From Chitinophaga sancti (GTDB lineage Bacteria; Bacteroidota; Bacteroidia; Chitinophagales; Chitinophagaceae): a stretch of DNA of 64,000 nt. The stretch spans positions 124,001 through 188,000 of the forward strand of contig NZ_CP139247.1 of the NCBI RefSeq assembly GCF_034087045.1, read 5' to 3'. The notes under the pieces were generated by a model. That model had not been told where the DNA came from and ran no database searches. It worked only from the letters and a program-made list of their open reading frames with translations. Position numbers and translations under genes: made by a program. Positions 1 through 7,662 of the stretch are shown in pieces (the stretch's first letter is position 1; each line of letters opens with the position of its first letter).

Positions 1-529
1 GGCTGCAGGGCAATATTGCCACAAACACTTCTACAGCTATCAGTTCCCCGGTAGTTTTGTCAATATAGGAGAGCTTATCACCACAAAAGTCGACATACAA
101 TTTGTCGCCAGCTTTATGCAATAGTTTTCCTCCCGGCGTACTCCTTTTATTCCACTGCCGTATGTGCCAGCAAAACTGTGTATAACGGTAACCGTCCGGG
201 TGTTTTGACAAGTATTCCTGGTGTAATGCTCCAAGTGTACAACCAGGCTTCAAAAGTTCTTTTTCAATGTAGCTGAAGTAACCGGCCAGTGTCTCATAGC
301 GCTCTTTTTCGGTCTGGCTATCTTCTGTAAAAAGATCTGCAAGTTCAGCATCTTCTAACTGCATCAGGGCGTCCAGGGGAAAATCCAATGCTTTAAAGCG
401 GGCCATATAACTGTCTACAGTCTTACGGTTGACCTTAATGTAGTCGGCAATCTTACGATTGCTCCAGCCCTTCTGTTTCAGTGTAATTAATGTACGTACT
501 TCCATGACATTGATTCTTTGACCCGCCAT
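1..529 (-). CDS. istA: IS21-family transposase IstA, N-terminal part (runs off window)
   Basis: Reading the minus strand from the ATG at 529 gives an open frame of about 176 codons that leaves the window still open. It starts MAGQRINVMEVRTL, followed by a helix-turn-helix (WSNRKIADYIKVNRKTVDSY) that matches the N-terminus of IS21-family IstA. The last visible part, DKLYVDFCGDKLSYID, is the start of the DDE integrase core, with the first catalytic Asp in VDF. IstA is the DNA-binding and strand-transfer protein of IS21 elements and works with the ATPase IstB, which would lie beyond the left edge. It is divergent from the istA at 787, so two IS21 elements face away from each other. Intactness cannot be judged. 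Confidence 0.85.
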   Translation of the reverse strand, partial: MAGQRINVMEVRTLITLKQKGWSNRKIADYIKVNRKTVDSYMARFKALDFPLDALMQLEDAELADLFTEDSQTEKERYETLAGYFSYIEKELLKPGCTLGALHQEYLSKHPDGYRYTQFCWHIRQWNKRSTPGGKLLHKAGDKLYVDFCGDKLSYIDKTTGELIAVEVFVAILPCS

Positions 530-540
530 ATACCTATTGC

Positions 541-786
541 TTTTTAGGTACAAGACTATTGCAAATTGTGAATTTCGAATCCTGTTGACCACCAGTCCGC
601 TATCTTGACCAGCACCGTAATTAGACTCCTATCTTATTGTATTGATTATCATTACTCCAGAGGGGTCAACATGCCGGAACGACATATATAATTTATCCTG
701 CTGAGTGGTCAATATGCCGTTACGGCATATTGACCACCCGTAGTTTCCATGTATTTATTTGTTTTGGGGTATAAAATCCCCGGAAG
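541..786. repeat. IS21 end sequences with a 16-bp palindrome
   Basis: This gap between two divergent istA genes carries IS21-style terminal repeats. Positions 705-737 form a near-perfect palindrome: 16-nt arms reading GTGGTCAATATGCCGT and its complement around a single central T. A related motif, GGTCAACATGCCGGAACG, lies at about 664. On the other side, TTGACC followed by CCGT recurs near 585-640. IS21 ends typically hold several transposase-binding repeats. The exact boundaries of the two elements could not be fixed because no target duplication was recognised. Confidence 0.55.
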
Positions 787-2331
787 ATGTCAGGAGAAAC
801 TATCAGCATGATCAAGTTAAAGCAGATCTTTTTGCATCGAAGGAATGGAATGGCGCTGGAAGCCATTGCCAGAGCTATGTCTACTTCTCGTAATACCGTA
901 AAAAAGTATATTCGTTTAGCTCAATTAAAGGGTTTAAACATTGAAGAATTAGCTTCAATGGAAGACCATCAATTAGAGCGGCTTTTTGCTGAACCCACGG
1001 TAGTAAGCAAATCCAGATATGAACAACTTGAAGGGATGTTCGTCTGGATTGAACAAGAGTTGAAGCGAACGGGAGTAACGCGCTGGATTTTATGGGGCGA
1101 GTATAAGGCCCGTTATCCCGATGGCTATGCATATACACAATTTTGCGAGTACTATCGTGAATGGTTAGAACATAGGGGTGCGACTATGCATCTTGAACAT
1201 CAGCCAGGTGATAAGCTTTTCATTGACTTCGCAGGTAAAAAGCTACGTCTCATAAACTATGCAGATGGTTTAGTTACAGATGTGGAAGTTTATATCGCGA
1301 TCCTTGGTTATAGTCAGTTAACATACATTGAGGCTCTTTACACTCAAAGAAAGGAAGACTTTTTACACGCTACAGCTAATGCATTAAGTTATCTCGGAGG
1401 TGTACCACGGGCTTTAATTACAGATAATTTGAAATCTGCCGTGACTTCAGCGGACAATTATGAACCTGAGATTAATGAAAGCTTTTTTGATTTTGGAAAC
1501 CATTACCAAACAACAATCTATCCGACCAGGAGCAGGCGACCAAAGGACAAAGCTGTTGTGGAAAGTGCTGTAAACATCATGTATAAAAGAGTCTACGCGC
1601 CATTAAGGAATAAGAACTTCTTTGATCTGAAGGAATTAAATACTGCTATTCATGAACTGCTGGAGCGACATAACAATGAATTATTACAAAAAGAGGGAAT
1701 AAGTCGAAGAAAGAAATTTGAACTGTCAGAATCGAAATGCCTGTCACCATTACCCGTAGAAACCTACCAGTTTAAACAGTATAAAGTCGCCAAAGTAATG
1801 AAGAACTGCCATGTGCAGCTTGAGAAACATTATTATAGTACACCATATCGCTTCATTGGTAAAGAGGTTAAAATTATATACTCAAAAGATCATGTACACA
1901 TATTCTTTAAAGCAGAAAGAATAGCCTACCACACCAGAAGTTACCAGCCTTACACATATACAACTACAGGAGATCACTTACCATCCACTCATCAATTTGT
2001 AAATGACTGGAATCCGGAAAAGTTCCTATCATGGGCCGATAGCATTGCTCCTCAGGTAAGGTTATATCTGGAAGAAATCCTGGAGCAGAGAGCATATCCT
2101 GAACAGGCATATAAGAGTTGTTTAGGTATTTTAACGTTGGCAAAGAAAACTGGTAAAGAAAGGTTGATAAAGGCTGTTGAACGCGCAAGCTATTACCAGA
2201 TATATAATTATAAAACGATAAAGAAAATCCTGGATGGAGGATTAGAAATGTTATTTGAACAAGAGCTGGAAGAACAACAGAGAAAACTGCCACTTCATAA
2301 TAATATCCGAGGTAAGGATCACTTCCAATAA
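787..2331 (+). CDS. istA: IS21-family transposase IstA
   Basis: A complete 514-residue IstA. It has an N-terminal helix-turn-helix (MALEAIARAMSTSRNTVKKY, about residues 20-40). The rve-type DDE core shows Asp in KLFIDFAGKK, Asp in ALITDNLKS and Glu in AVVESAVN. The C-terminus has the Mu-transposase-like beta region and ends in NNIRGKDHFQ. It carries out strand transfer of the IS21 element. istB follows 18 bp downstream on the same strand, the usual istAB operon. Length and motifs are normal, so the gene looks functional. An in-frame ATG a few codons downstream (MIKLKQIF) could be the true start. Confidence 0.93.
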   Translation: MSGETISMIKLKQIFLHRRNGMALEAIARAMSTSRNTVKKYIRLAQLKGLNIEELASMEDHQLERLFAEPTVVSKSRYEQLEGMFVWIEQELKRTGVTRWILWGEYKARYPDGYAYTQFCEYYREWLEHRGATMHLEHQPGDKLFIDFAGKKLRLINYADGLVTDVEVYIAILGYSQLTYIEALYTQRKEDFLHATANALSYLGGVPRALITDNLKSAVTSADNYEPEINESFFDFGNHYQTTIYPTRSRRPKDKAVVESAVNIMYKRVYAPLRNKNFFDLKELNTAIHELLERHNNELLQKEGISRRKKFELSESKCLSPLPVETYQFKQYKVAKVMKNCHVQLEKHYYSTPYRFIGKEVKIIYSKDHVHIFFKAERIAYHTRSYQPYTYTTTGDHLPSTHQFVNDWNPEKFLSWADSIAPQVRLYLEEILEQRAYPEQAYKSCLGILTLAKKTGKERLIKAVERASYYQIYNYKTIKKILDGGLEMLFEQELEEQQRKLPLHNNIRGKDHFQ

Positions 2332-2349
2332 GTTTTAAACTAAATATTT

Positions 2350-3078
2350 ATGCAAGAAATTATTAAACAGCAATTGGGCCAAATGAAGCTCTATGGAATG
2401 CAACAAGCCTATACTGCAGTATTGGCAAATAAGCGCCCTGATTCTCTTACACACGATGAACTAATCCATTTGCTTGTACAGGCAGAATGGGAAAATAGAG
2501 AAAATAGAAAGATCAATCGTTCTATGAAAGGTGCAAAGTTCCGCTACCAGGCAAGCATCGAAGAAATAGATTTTGATAAGAGCAGAAATCTCGACCGAAC
2601 GCAGCTCCTACGACTTGCTGAAGGTGTCTTTATTCAAAAGAAGGAAGACCTTCTAATAACAGGAGCCTCTGGTGTGGGTAAAAGTTACATCGCATCAGCA
2701 CTCGGCCACCAGGCTTGCCAATTAGGATGCAGGGTACTGTACTTTAACACACAGAAGCTCTTCTCAAGATTGAAAATGTCAAAAGGTGACGGATCTTATA
2801 TCAAAGAGATCAATAAAATTGAGAAGTTCGATCTTCTGATCCTGGATGATTTTGCTTTGCAGCCGTTAGACAATCATAATCGAAATACATTAATGGAAAT
2901 TATTGAAGACAGGCATGGCCGTCGCTCTACAATTATCGCATCACAGTTGCCTGTAAATGTATGGTATGAAGTTATCGGTGAAAGTACTATAGCAGACGCA
3001 ATACTTGACAGACTTGTTCATAAAGCGCATAGAATTGAACTTCAGGGAGAATCCATGCGAAAATTGAAAAGCAAATAG
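2350..3078 (+). CDS. istB: IS21-family helper ATPase IstB
   Basis: A 242-residue AAA+ ATPase of the IstB/DnaC-like family. Walker A is GASGVGKSY (about residues 104-112) and Walker B is LLILDDF. The sensor region contains IIASQLPVNVWYEVIGESTIADA, typical of IstB, and the protein ends with the family motif RIELQGESMRK. IstB forms oligomers on target DNA and activates IstA. The gene starts 18 bp after istA and is intact. The protein is clearly paralogous to, but diverged from, the orphan IstB at 3513. Confidence 0.93.
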   Translation: MQEIIKQQLGQMKLYGMQQAYTAVLANKRPDSLTHDELIHLLVQAEWENRENRKINRSMKGAKFRYQASIEEIDFDKSRNLDRTQLLRLAEGVFIQKKEDLLITGASGVGKSYIASALGHQACQLGCRVLYFNTQKLFSRLKMSKGDGSYIKEINKIEKFDLLILDDFALQPLDNHNRNTLMEIIEDRHGRRSTIIASQLPVNVWYEVIGESTIADAILDRLVHKAHRIELQGESMRKLKSK

Positions 3079-3220
3079 TAGGACTTTCTTACTTTTGTAA
3101 TAATCGACATCTTATTTTGGATGGGCCTGCCTCCGGCAGGAATATTATTATGTTATAAAGGTGGTCACGATACCGGATCACTGGTCAGCTTCCCCGAAAT
3201 ACACAGCAAATCATGGAAAG

Positions 3221-3460
3221 TGGCCCAATGACCTCCGTTTTGGGCTACGGTTATTGATTAATTTGGCCCAATGATCTCCGTTTAAGGGAAGCAGGAAACC
3301 TTATTTTGGCCCAATGACCTCCGTTTTAAAGAGTGGAACCTGGAGATTGGCTTATTAAAACCGTTTTAGGCAAATTACTTTTGCTCATTTTGGCCCAATA
3401 TCGCCGTTTTGACTGGCCCGGTATGCTCCGTTATGGGTGGCCCAATGACCTCCGTTTTAG
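3221..3460 (+). repeat. Six-copy TGGCCCAATGACCTCCGTTTT-type repeat array (IS21 left end)
   Basis: A repeat with core TGGCCCAATG and then CTCCGTTT occurs at about 3221, 3264, 3307, 3391, 3414 and 3438, some copies degenerate. The first three are spaced exactly 43 bp apart and the last three about 23-24 bp apart. IS21 ends are known to carry multiple transposase-binding repeats. The same repeat reappears at 28234-28300 next to another istB remnant. Here the array abuts the last codons of a deleted istA. Confidence 0.7.
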
Positions 3461-3501
3461 ACACCCATGACAATATCAGGGGGAAGGATCACTATAAATA
3501 A
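3460..3501 (+). pseudogene. istA 3' remnant (last 13 codons)
   Basis: The frame ending at the TAA at 3499 reads THDNIRGKDHYK, nearly identical to the C-terminus of the complete IstA upstream (HNNIRGKDHFQ). The remaining roughly 500 codons are missing, and the left-end repeat array is joined directly to this tail. This shows an internal deletion of an IS21 element that kept its end and its istB. Confidence 0.75.
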
Positions 3502-3512
3502 AAAAGTATCAA

Positions 3513-4244
3513 ATGATGAATGCAACACAAACACTTGAGCAAATGAAACAACTTCGCCTGCAGGGAATGTATCAGGCTTATAATGCTCAACTGGAATTAC
3601 CTATGAATCAACAATTACAAGGACATGATCTTATTGCTTACCTGGTTCAATCAGAAGAACAGAATAGGAGCAATGAAAAGACTGCATACTATTTAAAACT
3701 GGCAAAGCTAAGACTGCCTGTAACAATAGAGCAAATAGATTGCAGCCCCGGACGGAATCTGACTAAACAGCAACTAGCTGTTTTAACCAGTAGCGATTAC
3801 ATAAATCAGGGGCAAAACATCTTAATTACAGGAGCGACAGGCTGTGGCAAGAGCCACCTCGCCTGTGCTCTTGGCCATCACGCATGCCTGATGGGATTTA
3901 AAACGACATATTTGAATATGAACCGGCTAATAGAGAAAGTAACACTCTCTAAACTGGATGGATCATATATCAAATTACTGAATCATCTTGAGCGACAGAC
4001 TCTCATTATCCTCGATGACTTCGGACTGGCACCGATGGCACAGGAGATCCGTCTTACTTTACTTCAGCTACTTGAGGATCGATATGGAAAGAAGAGTGTA
4101 ATTGTGACATCACAACTACCTGTCGCGAAATGGCATGAGTATCTTAATGATCCGACCTTGGCCGATGCAATCCTTGACAGATTGACAGCAAATGCACACA
4201 GGGTAGAATTAAAAGGAGAATCACTAAGACGAAGAAATAAATAA
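3513..4244 (+). CDS. istB: Orphan IstB ATPase of a deleted IS21 element
   Basis: A 243-residue IstB with Walker A GATGCGKSH, Walker B LIILDDF and the C-terminal RVELKGESLRR. All hallmark motifs of the AAA+ helper ATPase are intact. The partner istA has been deleted down to its last codons (3460-3501), so the protein has no transposase in cis. It could act only with an IstA from another copy. A related but broken istB remnant and the same end repeats are found at 28.23-28.51 kb. A start one codon later (the second ATG) is equally possible. Confidence 0.88.
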   Translation: MMNATQTLEQMKQLRLQGMYQAYNAQLELPMNQQLQGHDLIAYLVQSEEQNRSNEKTAYYLKLAKLRLPVTIEQIDCSPGRNLTKQQLAVLTSSDYINQGQNILITGATGCGKSHLACALGHHACLMGFKTTYLNMNRLIEKVTLSKLDGSYIKLLNHLERQTLIILDDFGLAPMAQEIRLTLLQLLEDRYGKKSVIVTSQLPVAKWHEYLNDPTLADAILDRLTANAHRVELKGESLRRRNK

Positions 4245-4322
4245 TCATTGTATTTTACATAGCATTTAGCTCTTACTTTTATTACCTGCTACGCAGGTGG
4301 GGCAACATCCCAGAGACCCGGG

Positions 4323-4672
4323 TCAACATAAACAGAATCTACACAGTACACATTTCCTCAATGATTGCATATCTACCCTTAAATAGCACATTGTACTTTC
4401 CATTCTTGAATGCCCTAAAACTTCTGAAATAACAGATAATGAGGTTTCCTTCTCCAAAAGATTTGTAACAAGGCTATGACGAAGAGCGTGCGGCCCATGA
4501 TGCCGTTCATCAAGTGAATTTCTGAACGGAGCATGTGTTTTCTCATTAGATTATTGAAATTAGAAATATTCATCACACTACATGGAACCTTATGGCAAAG
4601 GAAAATATATGGAAGCTGGGATTGATGGCGACCGTGTTTTAAATAGTTTATAAAGGTAGAAGAACTATCCAA
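4323..4672 (-). pseudogene. Tyrosine recombinase C-terminal remnant (RitA-like), frameshifted
   Basis: Minus-strand frames carry the C-terminal half of a tyrosine recombinase. One frame gives FINYLKHGRHQSQLPYIFL; a shifted frame then gives HHGPHALRHSL, SVISEVLGHSRMESTMCYL and a stop at 4323-4325. HxxR, LGH and the catalytic-Tyr region are present. The sequence resembles the RitA recombinase at 18683 (HYGPHALRHSL, ITEVLGHGSS). The frame change near 4500 and the missing N-terminus make it a pseudogene. It suggests a second, decayed RIT-type insertion. Confidence 0.7.
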
Positions 4673-4846
4673 ATAATTATAAGTTTTTATGAGTGTTCAT
4701 CGTTACGTATGCCTGCAGCACTTTAATTAAAGATGTCTGTTCTTCCCGGAGGTTACAAACACTCATTATATAGTGTACCTCCGAGTAGTTAAAAATTAGG
4801 CTGTTTAAAAAAGTTTACTTTCCGGGTTTATCAAAAAAATAAACAA

Positions 4847-5164
4847 ATGGAACAGAAACAATCAAATGGGTTATCGAAGGAGCAAAAGATGTTTGCACTG
4901 ATAGGCGAACATGAAGGCAGTTCGATGACGGTGAAAGATTTTTGTGAGCTGTATGATCTTTCGCCAGGAACATATCACTACTGGCAAAAGAAGTATCACG
5001 CCCAGTTGCGAGATAAGCCGATAGAGCACCAAAGTAGTTTCACATTGCTTAAAGTAACAGAGCCCCAGGAAGAGTCCACCGCCCAGGATCTCTTTGCGGA
5101 ATACCGTGGAATCCGTTTTTACCGGGAGCCATCTGTAAGTTTTTTAAAAGCCTTAATCAGTTAA
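4847..5164 (+). CDS. tnpA: IS66 accessory protein TnpA
   Basis: A 105-residue protein with a helix-turn-helix-like N-terminal part: VKDFCELYDLSPGTYHYW followed by KKYH. This is the signature of IS66 TnpA-like proteins in Bacteroidota, where a DNA-binding domain selects element ends. It is the first gene of the IS66 operon, and tnpB starts 3 bp after its stop, consistent with translational coupling. The exact biochemical role of TnpA in IS66 is not well established; it is required for transposition in studied family members. Confidence 0.88.
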   Translation: MEQKQSNGLSKEQKMFALIGEHEGSSMTVKDFCELYDLSPGTYHYWQKKYHAQLRDKPIEHQSSFTLLKVTEPQEESTAQDLFAEYRGIRFYREPSVSFLKALIS

Positions 5165-5167
5165 TTT

Positions 5168-5521
5168 ATGTTACAGATTAACAACGGCACCCATTACTGG
5201 TTGTATCACAAATGGGCAGATGTTCGCAAGAGTTTTGACGGCTTGAGCGGGCTTGTTACCAACGAACTGGGGATGGAAATTCAGACGGGGGATGTGTTTA
5301 TTTTTTTGAACAAGCGGCAAACGCACCTGAAGGCATTAGAATGGGAAGGGGATGGTTTTAGCTTATACTATAAGCGATTAGAGGAAGGCACCTTTGAGTT
5401 ACCGACAGGTATTATGGAAGGCACTCACAGTAGCATTACAGCTAAACAGTTAAGTATGATCTTACAGGGTATCTCTTTGAAGAAAGCGTTTCTGCGCAAG
5501 CGATACATTGGTACGATGTGA
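5168..5521 (+). CDS. tnpB: IS66 accessory protein TnpB
   Basis: A 117-residue protein with the defining IS66 TnpB motifs VRKSFDGLSGLV, DVFIFLNKRQTHLKALEWEGDGF and YYKRLEEG. The family is about 115 residues and is needed with TnpA and TnpC for IS66 transposition. It has no catalytic motif and its mechanism is unknown. It follows tnpA by 3 bp and is followed by a terminator-like hairpin before tnpC. Confidence 0.93.
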   Translation: MLQINNGTHYWLYHKWADVRKSFDGLSGLVTNELGMEIQTGDVFIFLNKRQTHLKALEWEGDGFSLYYKRLEEGTFELPTGIMEGTHSSITAKQLSMILQGISLKKAFLRKRYIGTM

Positions 5522-5551
5522 TCCATCAGGATCATTGTGTGAATATATTTG

Positions 5552-5580
5552 ACGTTGCCATCTATAAAAAATGGCAACGT
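5552..5580 (+). terminator. Intrinsic terminator between tnpB and tnpC
   Basis: The stem ACGTTGCCAT pairs with ATGGCAACGT across a short A-rich loop and is followed by a T run (TTTTTTATTTT). It lies inside the IS66 element between tnpB and tnpC and should lower tnpC expression relative to tnpAB. The unrelated IS66 copy at 19.9-25.7 kb has a comparable hairpin at the same gene boundary. Confidence 0.8.
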
Positions 5581-5733
5581 TTTTTTATTTTAAGAAAAAC
5601 ATGTCGGGTTATTAACATTTTTCGGTGCCCTTTTTTAAAATCATTTTTCAGGGTGGGTTTATTCACTTTTAGACTGTATAACTTTCGGTTGTAGGCTATA
5701 TGCTAAAATACAGTACTGTATTATCTTTGCACC

Positions 5734-7278
5734 ATGTCAGCAGCAACGGAAAATATAGATTACAAAGTGCTCTATGAGCAACTGCTGCCGCTTTTAAAAT
5801 CTCAACAGGAAAGCAACCTTCAATTACAAAACCAGGTAACCCAGCTACAATACCAGTTGCACCAACTCACGAAGTTATTAGGTGGTTTTAAGTCTGAGCG
5901 TTTCATCCCTTCCGGGGCACAAGTACAGCAAGAGTTGGGACTGAATTTTGAAACAGCTTTTGCTACTACTAACCTGTCTGATGTTCAAAAAATAAGCTAC
6001 GTCAAGGCCAGACAAGCCCCCCGGGAAAACGGCTTACAAAACCCTTTCCCGGAACATTTACGCGTAGAAGAACAGATCATCGAACCGGATGAAGATGTAA
6101 GCCATTGTGAGAAGGACGGAGAGGACATTAAAGAGCAACTCGGCTGGAAACCGGGCGAGATATTTATCAAACGTACAGTTCGTCCCTGTTATAAATGCCC
6201 GATTCCCGGCCAACCTGGCCAGCACCGTATAGTAGCAGCCAGACAACCGGCACAGGCATTGCCAAAAAGCATAGCAACACCTGAGTTGCTGGCACAGATC
6301 ATCATCGATAAGTTTATTGATCATAAGCCCCTGAATCGCCAACTGGACAGCTTCAAACGAAGTAACATCAGCATTGCATATTCTACTATTACTGATTGGG
6401 TACGCCAGGTAGCGAACGTTGTAACGCCATTAGGCCATCTTCAATTACATGAAATGTATCAGCAGCAGTATTGGCACGGAGATGAAACCGGCATAGCGGT
6501 ACTGGACAGCCAGGTGAAAAAAGACACACACCAGGGCTACTATTGGACATACCTGACCGGAGATGGACGTTTAATCTACTTTGACTATCACCGCGGAAGG
6601 GATAAACCCGCAGCCGAAAATATATTGCAACACTTTAAAGGACACCTGCAGGTGGACGGCTATGAAGTCTATGACAAGCTGAACATCAAAGGAATGATTA
6701 TATTCTTTTGCATGTCTCATGCGCGCCGTAAATTTTACGATAGTAAAGAAAATGATAAGGCGCGGGCTGAACATGTGCTGACTGAAATAGCCAAATTATA
6801 CAAGGTGGAAGAGGAATGTAAAGAACAACGACTTGATGAGGAGCAGATCAAAATACGGCGCGCGGAGAAGTCTTTGCCCATATTGAAGTCTTTGGGTGAA
6901 TGGATGAAGCAGGAATATGTAAAGCTTCGCCCCAAAAGTCCAATTGCCCAAGCTATGGCTTATAGTATCAAACGTTGGGAAGGACTAAGTCTCTATGCTA
7001 CTACCGGGCATCTTCATATAGACAACAATCCGATTGAACGCTGTATGAAAAATCTGGCTGTCGGACGCAAAAATTACTTGTTCTGCGGCTCTCACGAAGC
7101 AGCCAAAAGAGCAGGCCTTTTATACTCGTTACTGGTTAGCTGCAAACTGAATAATGTTAATCCCTATGAATGGTTGAAGGATATGTTAAGTCACAACATC
7201 AATGAGCTGACTACCTCAAAACTTAAATCTTTATTGCCTCACCGCTGGGAAAAACAAGAAAGCAACACTACCGCTTAA
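5734..7278 (+). CDS. tnpC: IS66-family transposase TnpC
   Basis: A 514-residue DDE transposase. It begins with a coiled-coil/leucine-rich region (about residues 10-50), then a Cys-containing zinc-finger-like segment (RPCYKCPIPG). The catalytic core shows Asp in WHGDETGIAVL, Asp in LQVDGYEVYD and Glu in DNNPIERCMKNLA. The C-terminal IS66 tail (RKNYLFCGSHEAAKRAGLLY) is complete. It cuts and joins the element ends. The gene is intact, and its stop lies 53 bp from the right inverted repeat. Confidence 0.95.
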   Translation: MSAATENIDYKVLYEQLLPLLKSQQESNLQLQNQVTQLQYQLHQLTKLLGGFKSERFIPSGAQVQQELGLNFETAFATTNLSDVQKISYVKARQAPRENGLQNPFPEHLRVEEQIIEPDEDVSHCEKDGEDIKEQLGWKPGEIFIKRTVRPCYKCPIPGQPGQHRIVAARQPAQALPKSIATPELLAQIIIDKFIDHKPLNRQLDSFKRSNISIAYSTITDWVRQVANVVTPLGHLQLHEMYQQQYWHGDETGIAVLDSQVKKDTHQGYYWTYLTGDGRLIYFDYHRGRDKPAAENILQHFKGHLQVDGYEVYDKLNIKGMIIFFCMSHARRKFYDSKENDKARAEHVLTEIAKLYKVEEECKEQRLDEEQIKIRRAEKSLPILKSLGEWMKQEYVKLRPKSPIAQAMAYSIKRWEGLSLYATTGHLHIDNNPIERCMKNLAVGRKNYLFCGSHEAAKRAGLLYSLLVSCKLNNVNPYEWLKDMLSHNINELTTSKLKSLLPHRWEKQESNTTA

Positions 7279-7339
7279 GGCAAAGTTAGCAATAATGGGA
7301 ATACCCTTATTTAAGCTACTCGGAGGTACACATTATATA

Positions 7340-7662
7340 GGCTTAAATGAACCTTGCAGCATGCAACACTCAAAAAGTTGCACCGACTGTTTATTGTAGG
7401 ATGCTTATATATTATTTTGATAGTACATGGAATTGTTATGCCCAGTATTTACAAGAACCAAATTTATTTTGCATCTCCGCGAACAATATTACATCATAGT
7501 AGGCATACGCTTTTGCTGCTGTATTCATTTCTGGCAGTTTAAAGGTTTAATGAAAGTGTGGTAACTTAAAGTTAACCCTAACTGTCAGATTAAATCGGAG
7601 CTATTTCAATTTATGCAGCGAAAAACTCATCATTGAAATGCTTACTTTTAACTGACACATTG
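7340..7662. other. Intergenic region with no supported gene
   Basis: These 323 bases lie between the IS66 right target duplication and the S9 peptidase stop. A 62-codon frame at 7354-7542 has no recognisable motif and an unconvincing start, so it is not called. No strong hairpin or IS end was recognised. Confidence 0.4.

Larger units (their letters stand above)
4774..7331 (+). mobile_element. IS66-family element, complete, with 8-bp target duplication
   Basis: The element is bounded by perfect 16-bp inverted repeats GTGTACCTCCGAGTAG at 4774-4789 and its complement at 7316-7331. It is flanked on both sides by the direct repeat ATTATATA (4766-4773 and 7332-7339), the 8-bp duplication typical of IS66. 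It carries tnpA, tnpB and tnpC in the canonical order on the plus strand, with a hairpin terminator between tnpB and tnpC. Total length is 2558 bp. The matching duplication indicates a single, probably recent insertion. Confidence 0.95.

Noticed and set aside
3221..3460. Possible CRISPR-like array because of regularly spaced repeats
   Set aside because: Spacing is irregular after the third copy, there are no cas genes, and the repeat matches IS21 end repeats seen at 28.2 kb.
4415..4672. Single 85-residue frame on the minus strand
   Set aside because: Only its first part matches a tyrosine recombinase; the real homology continues in another frame, so it is described as a frameshifted pseudogene.
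7354..7542. 62-codon open frame after the IS66 element
   Set aside because: Hydrophobic but without conserved motif, credible ribosome site or neighbour context; length is expected by chance.
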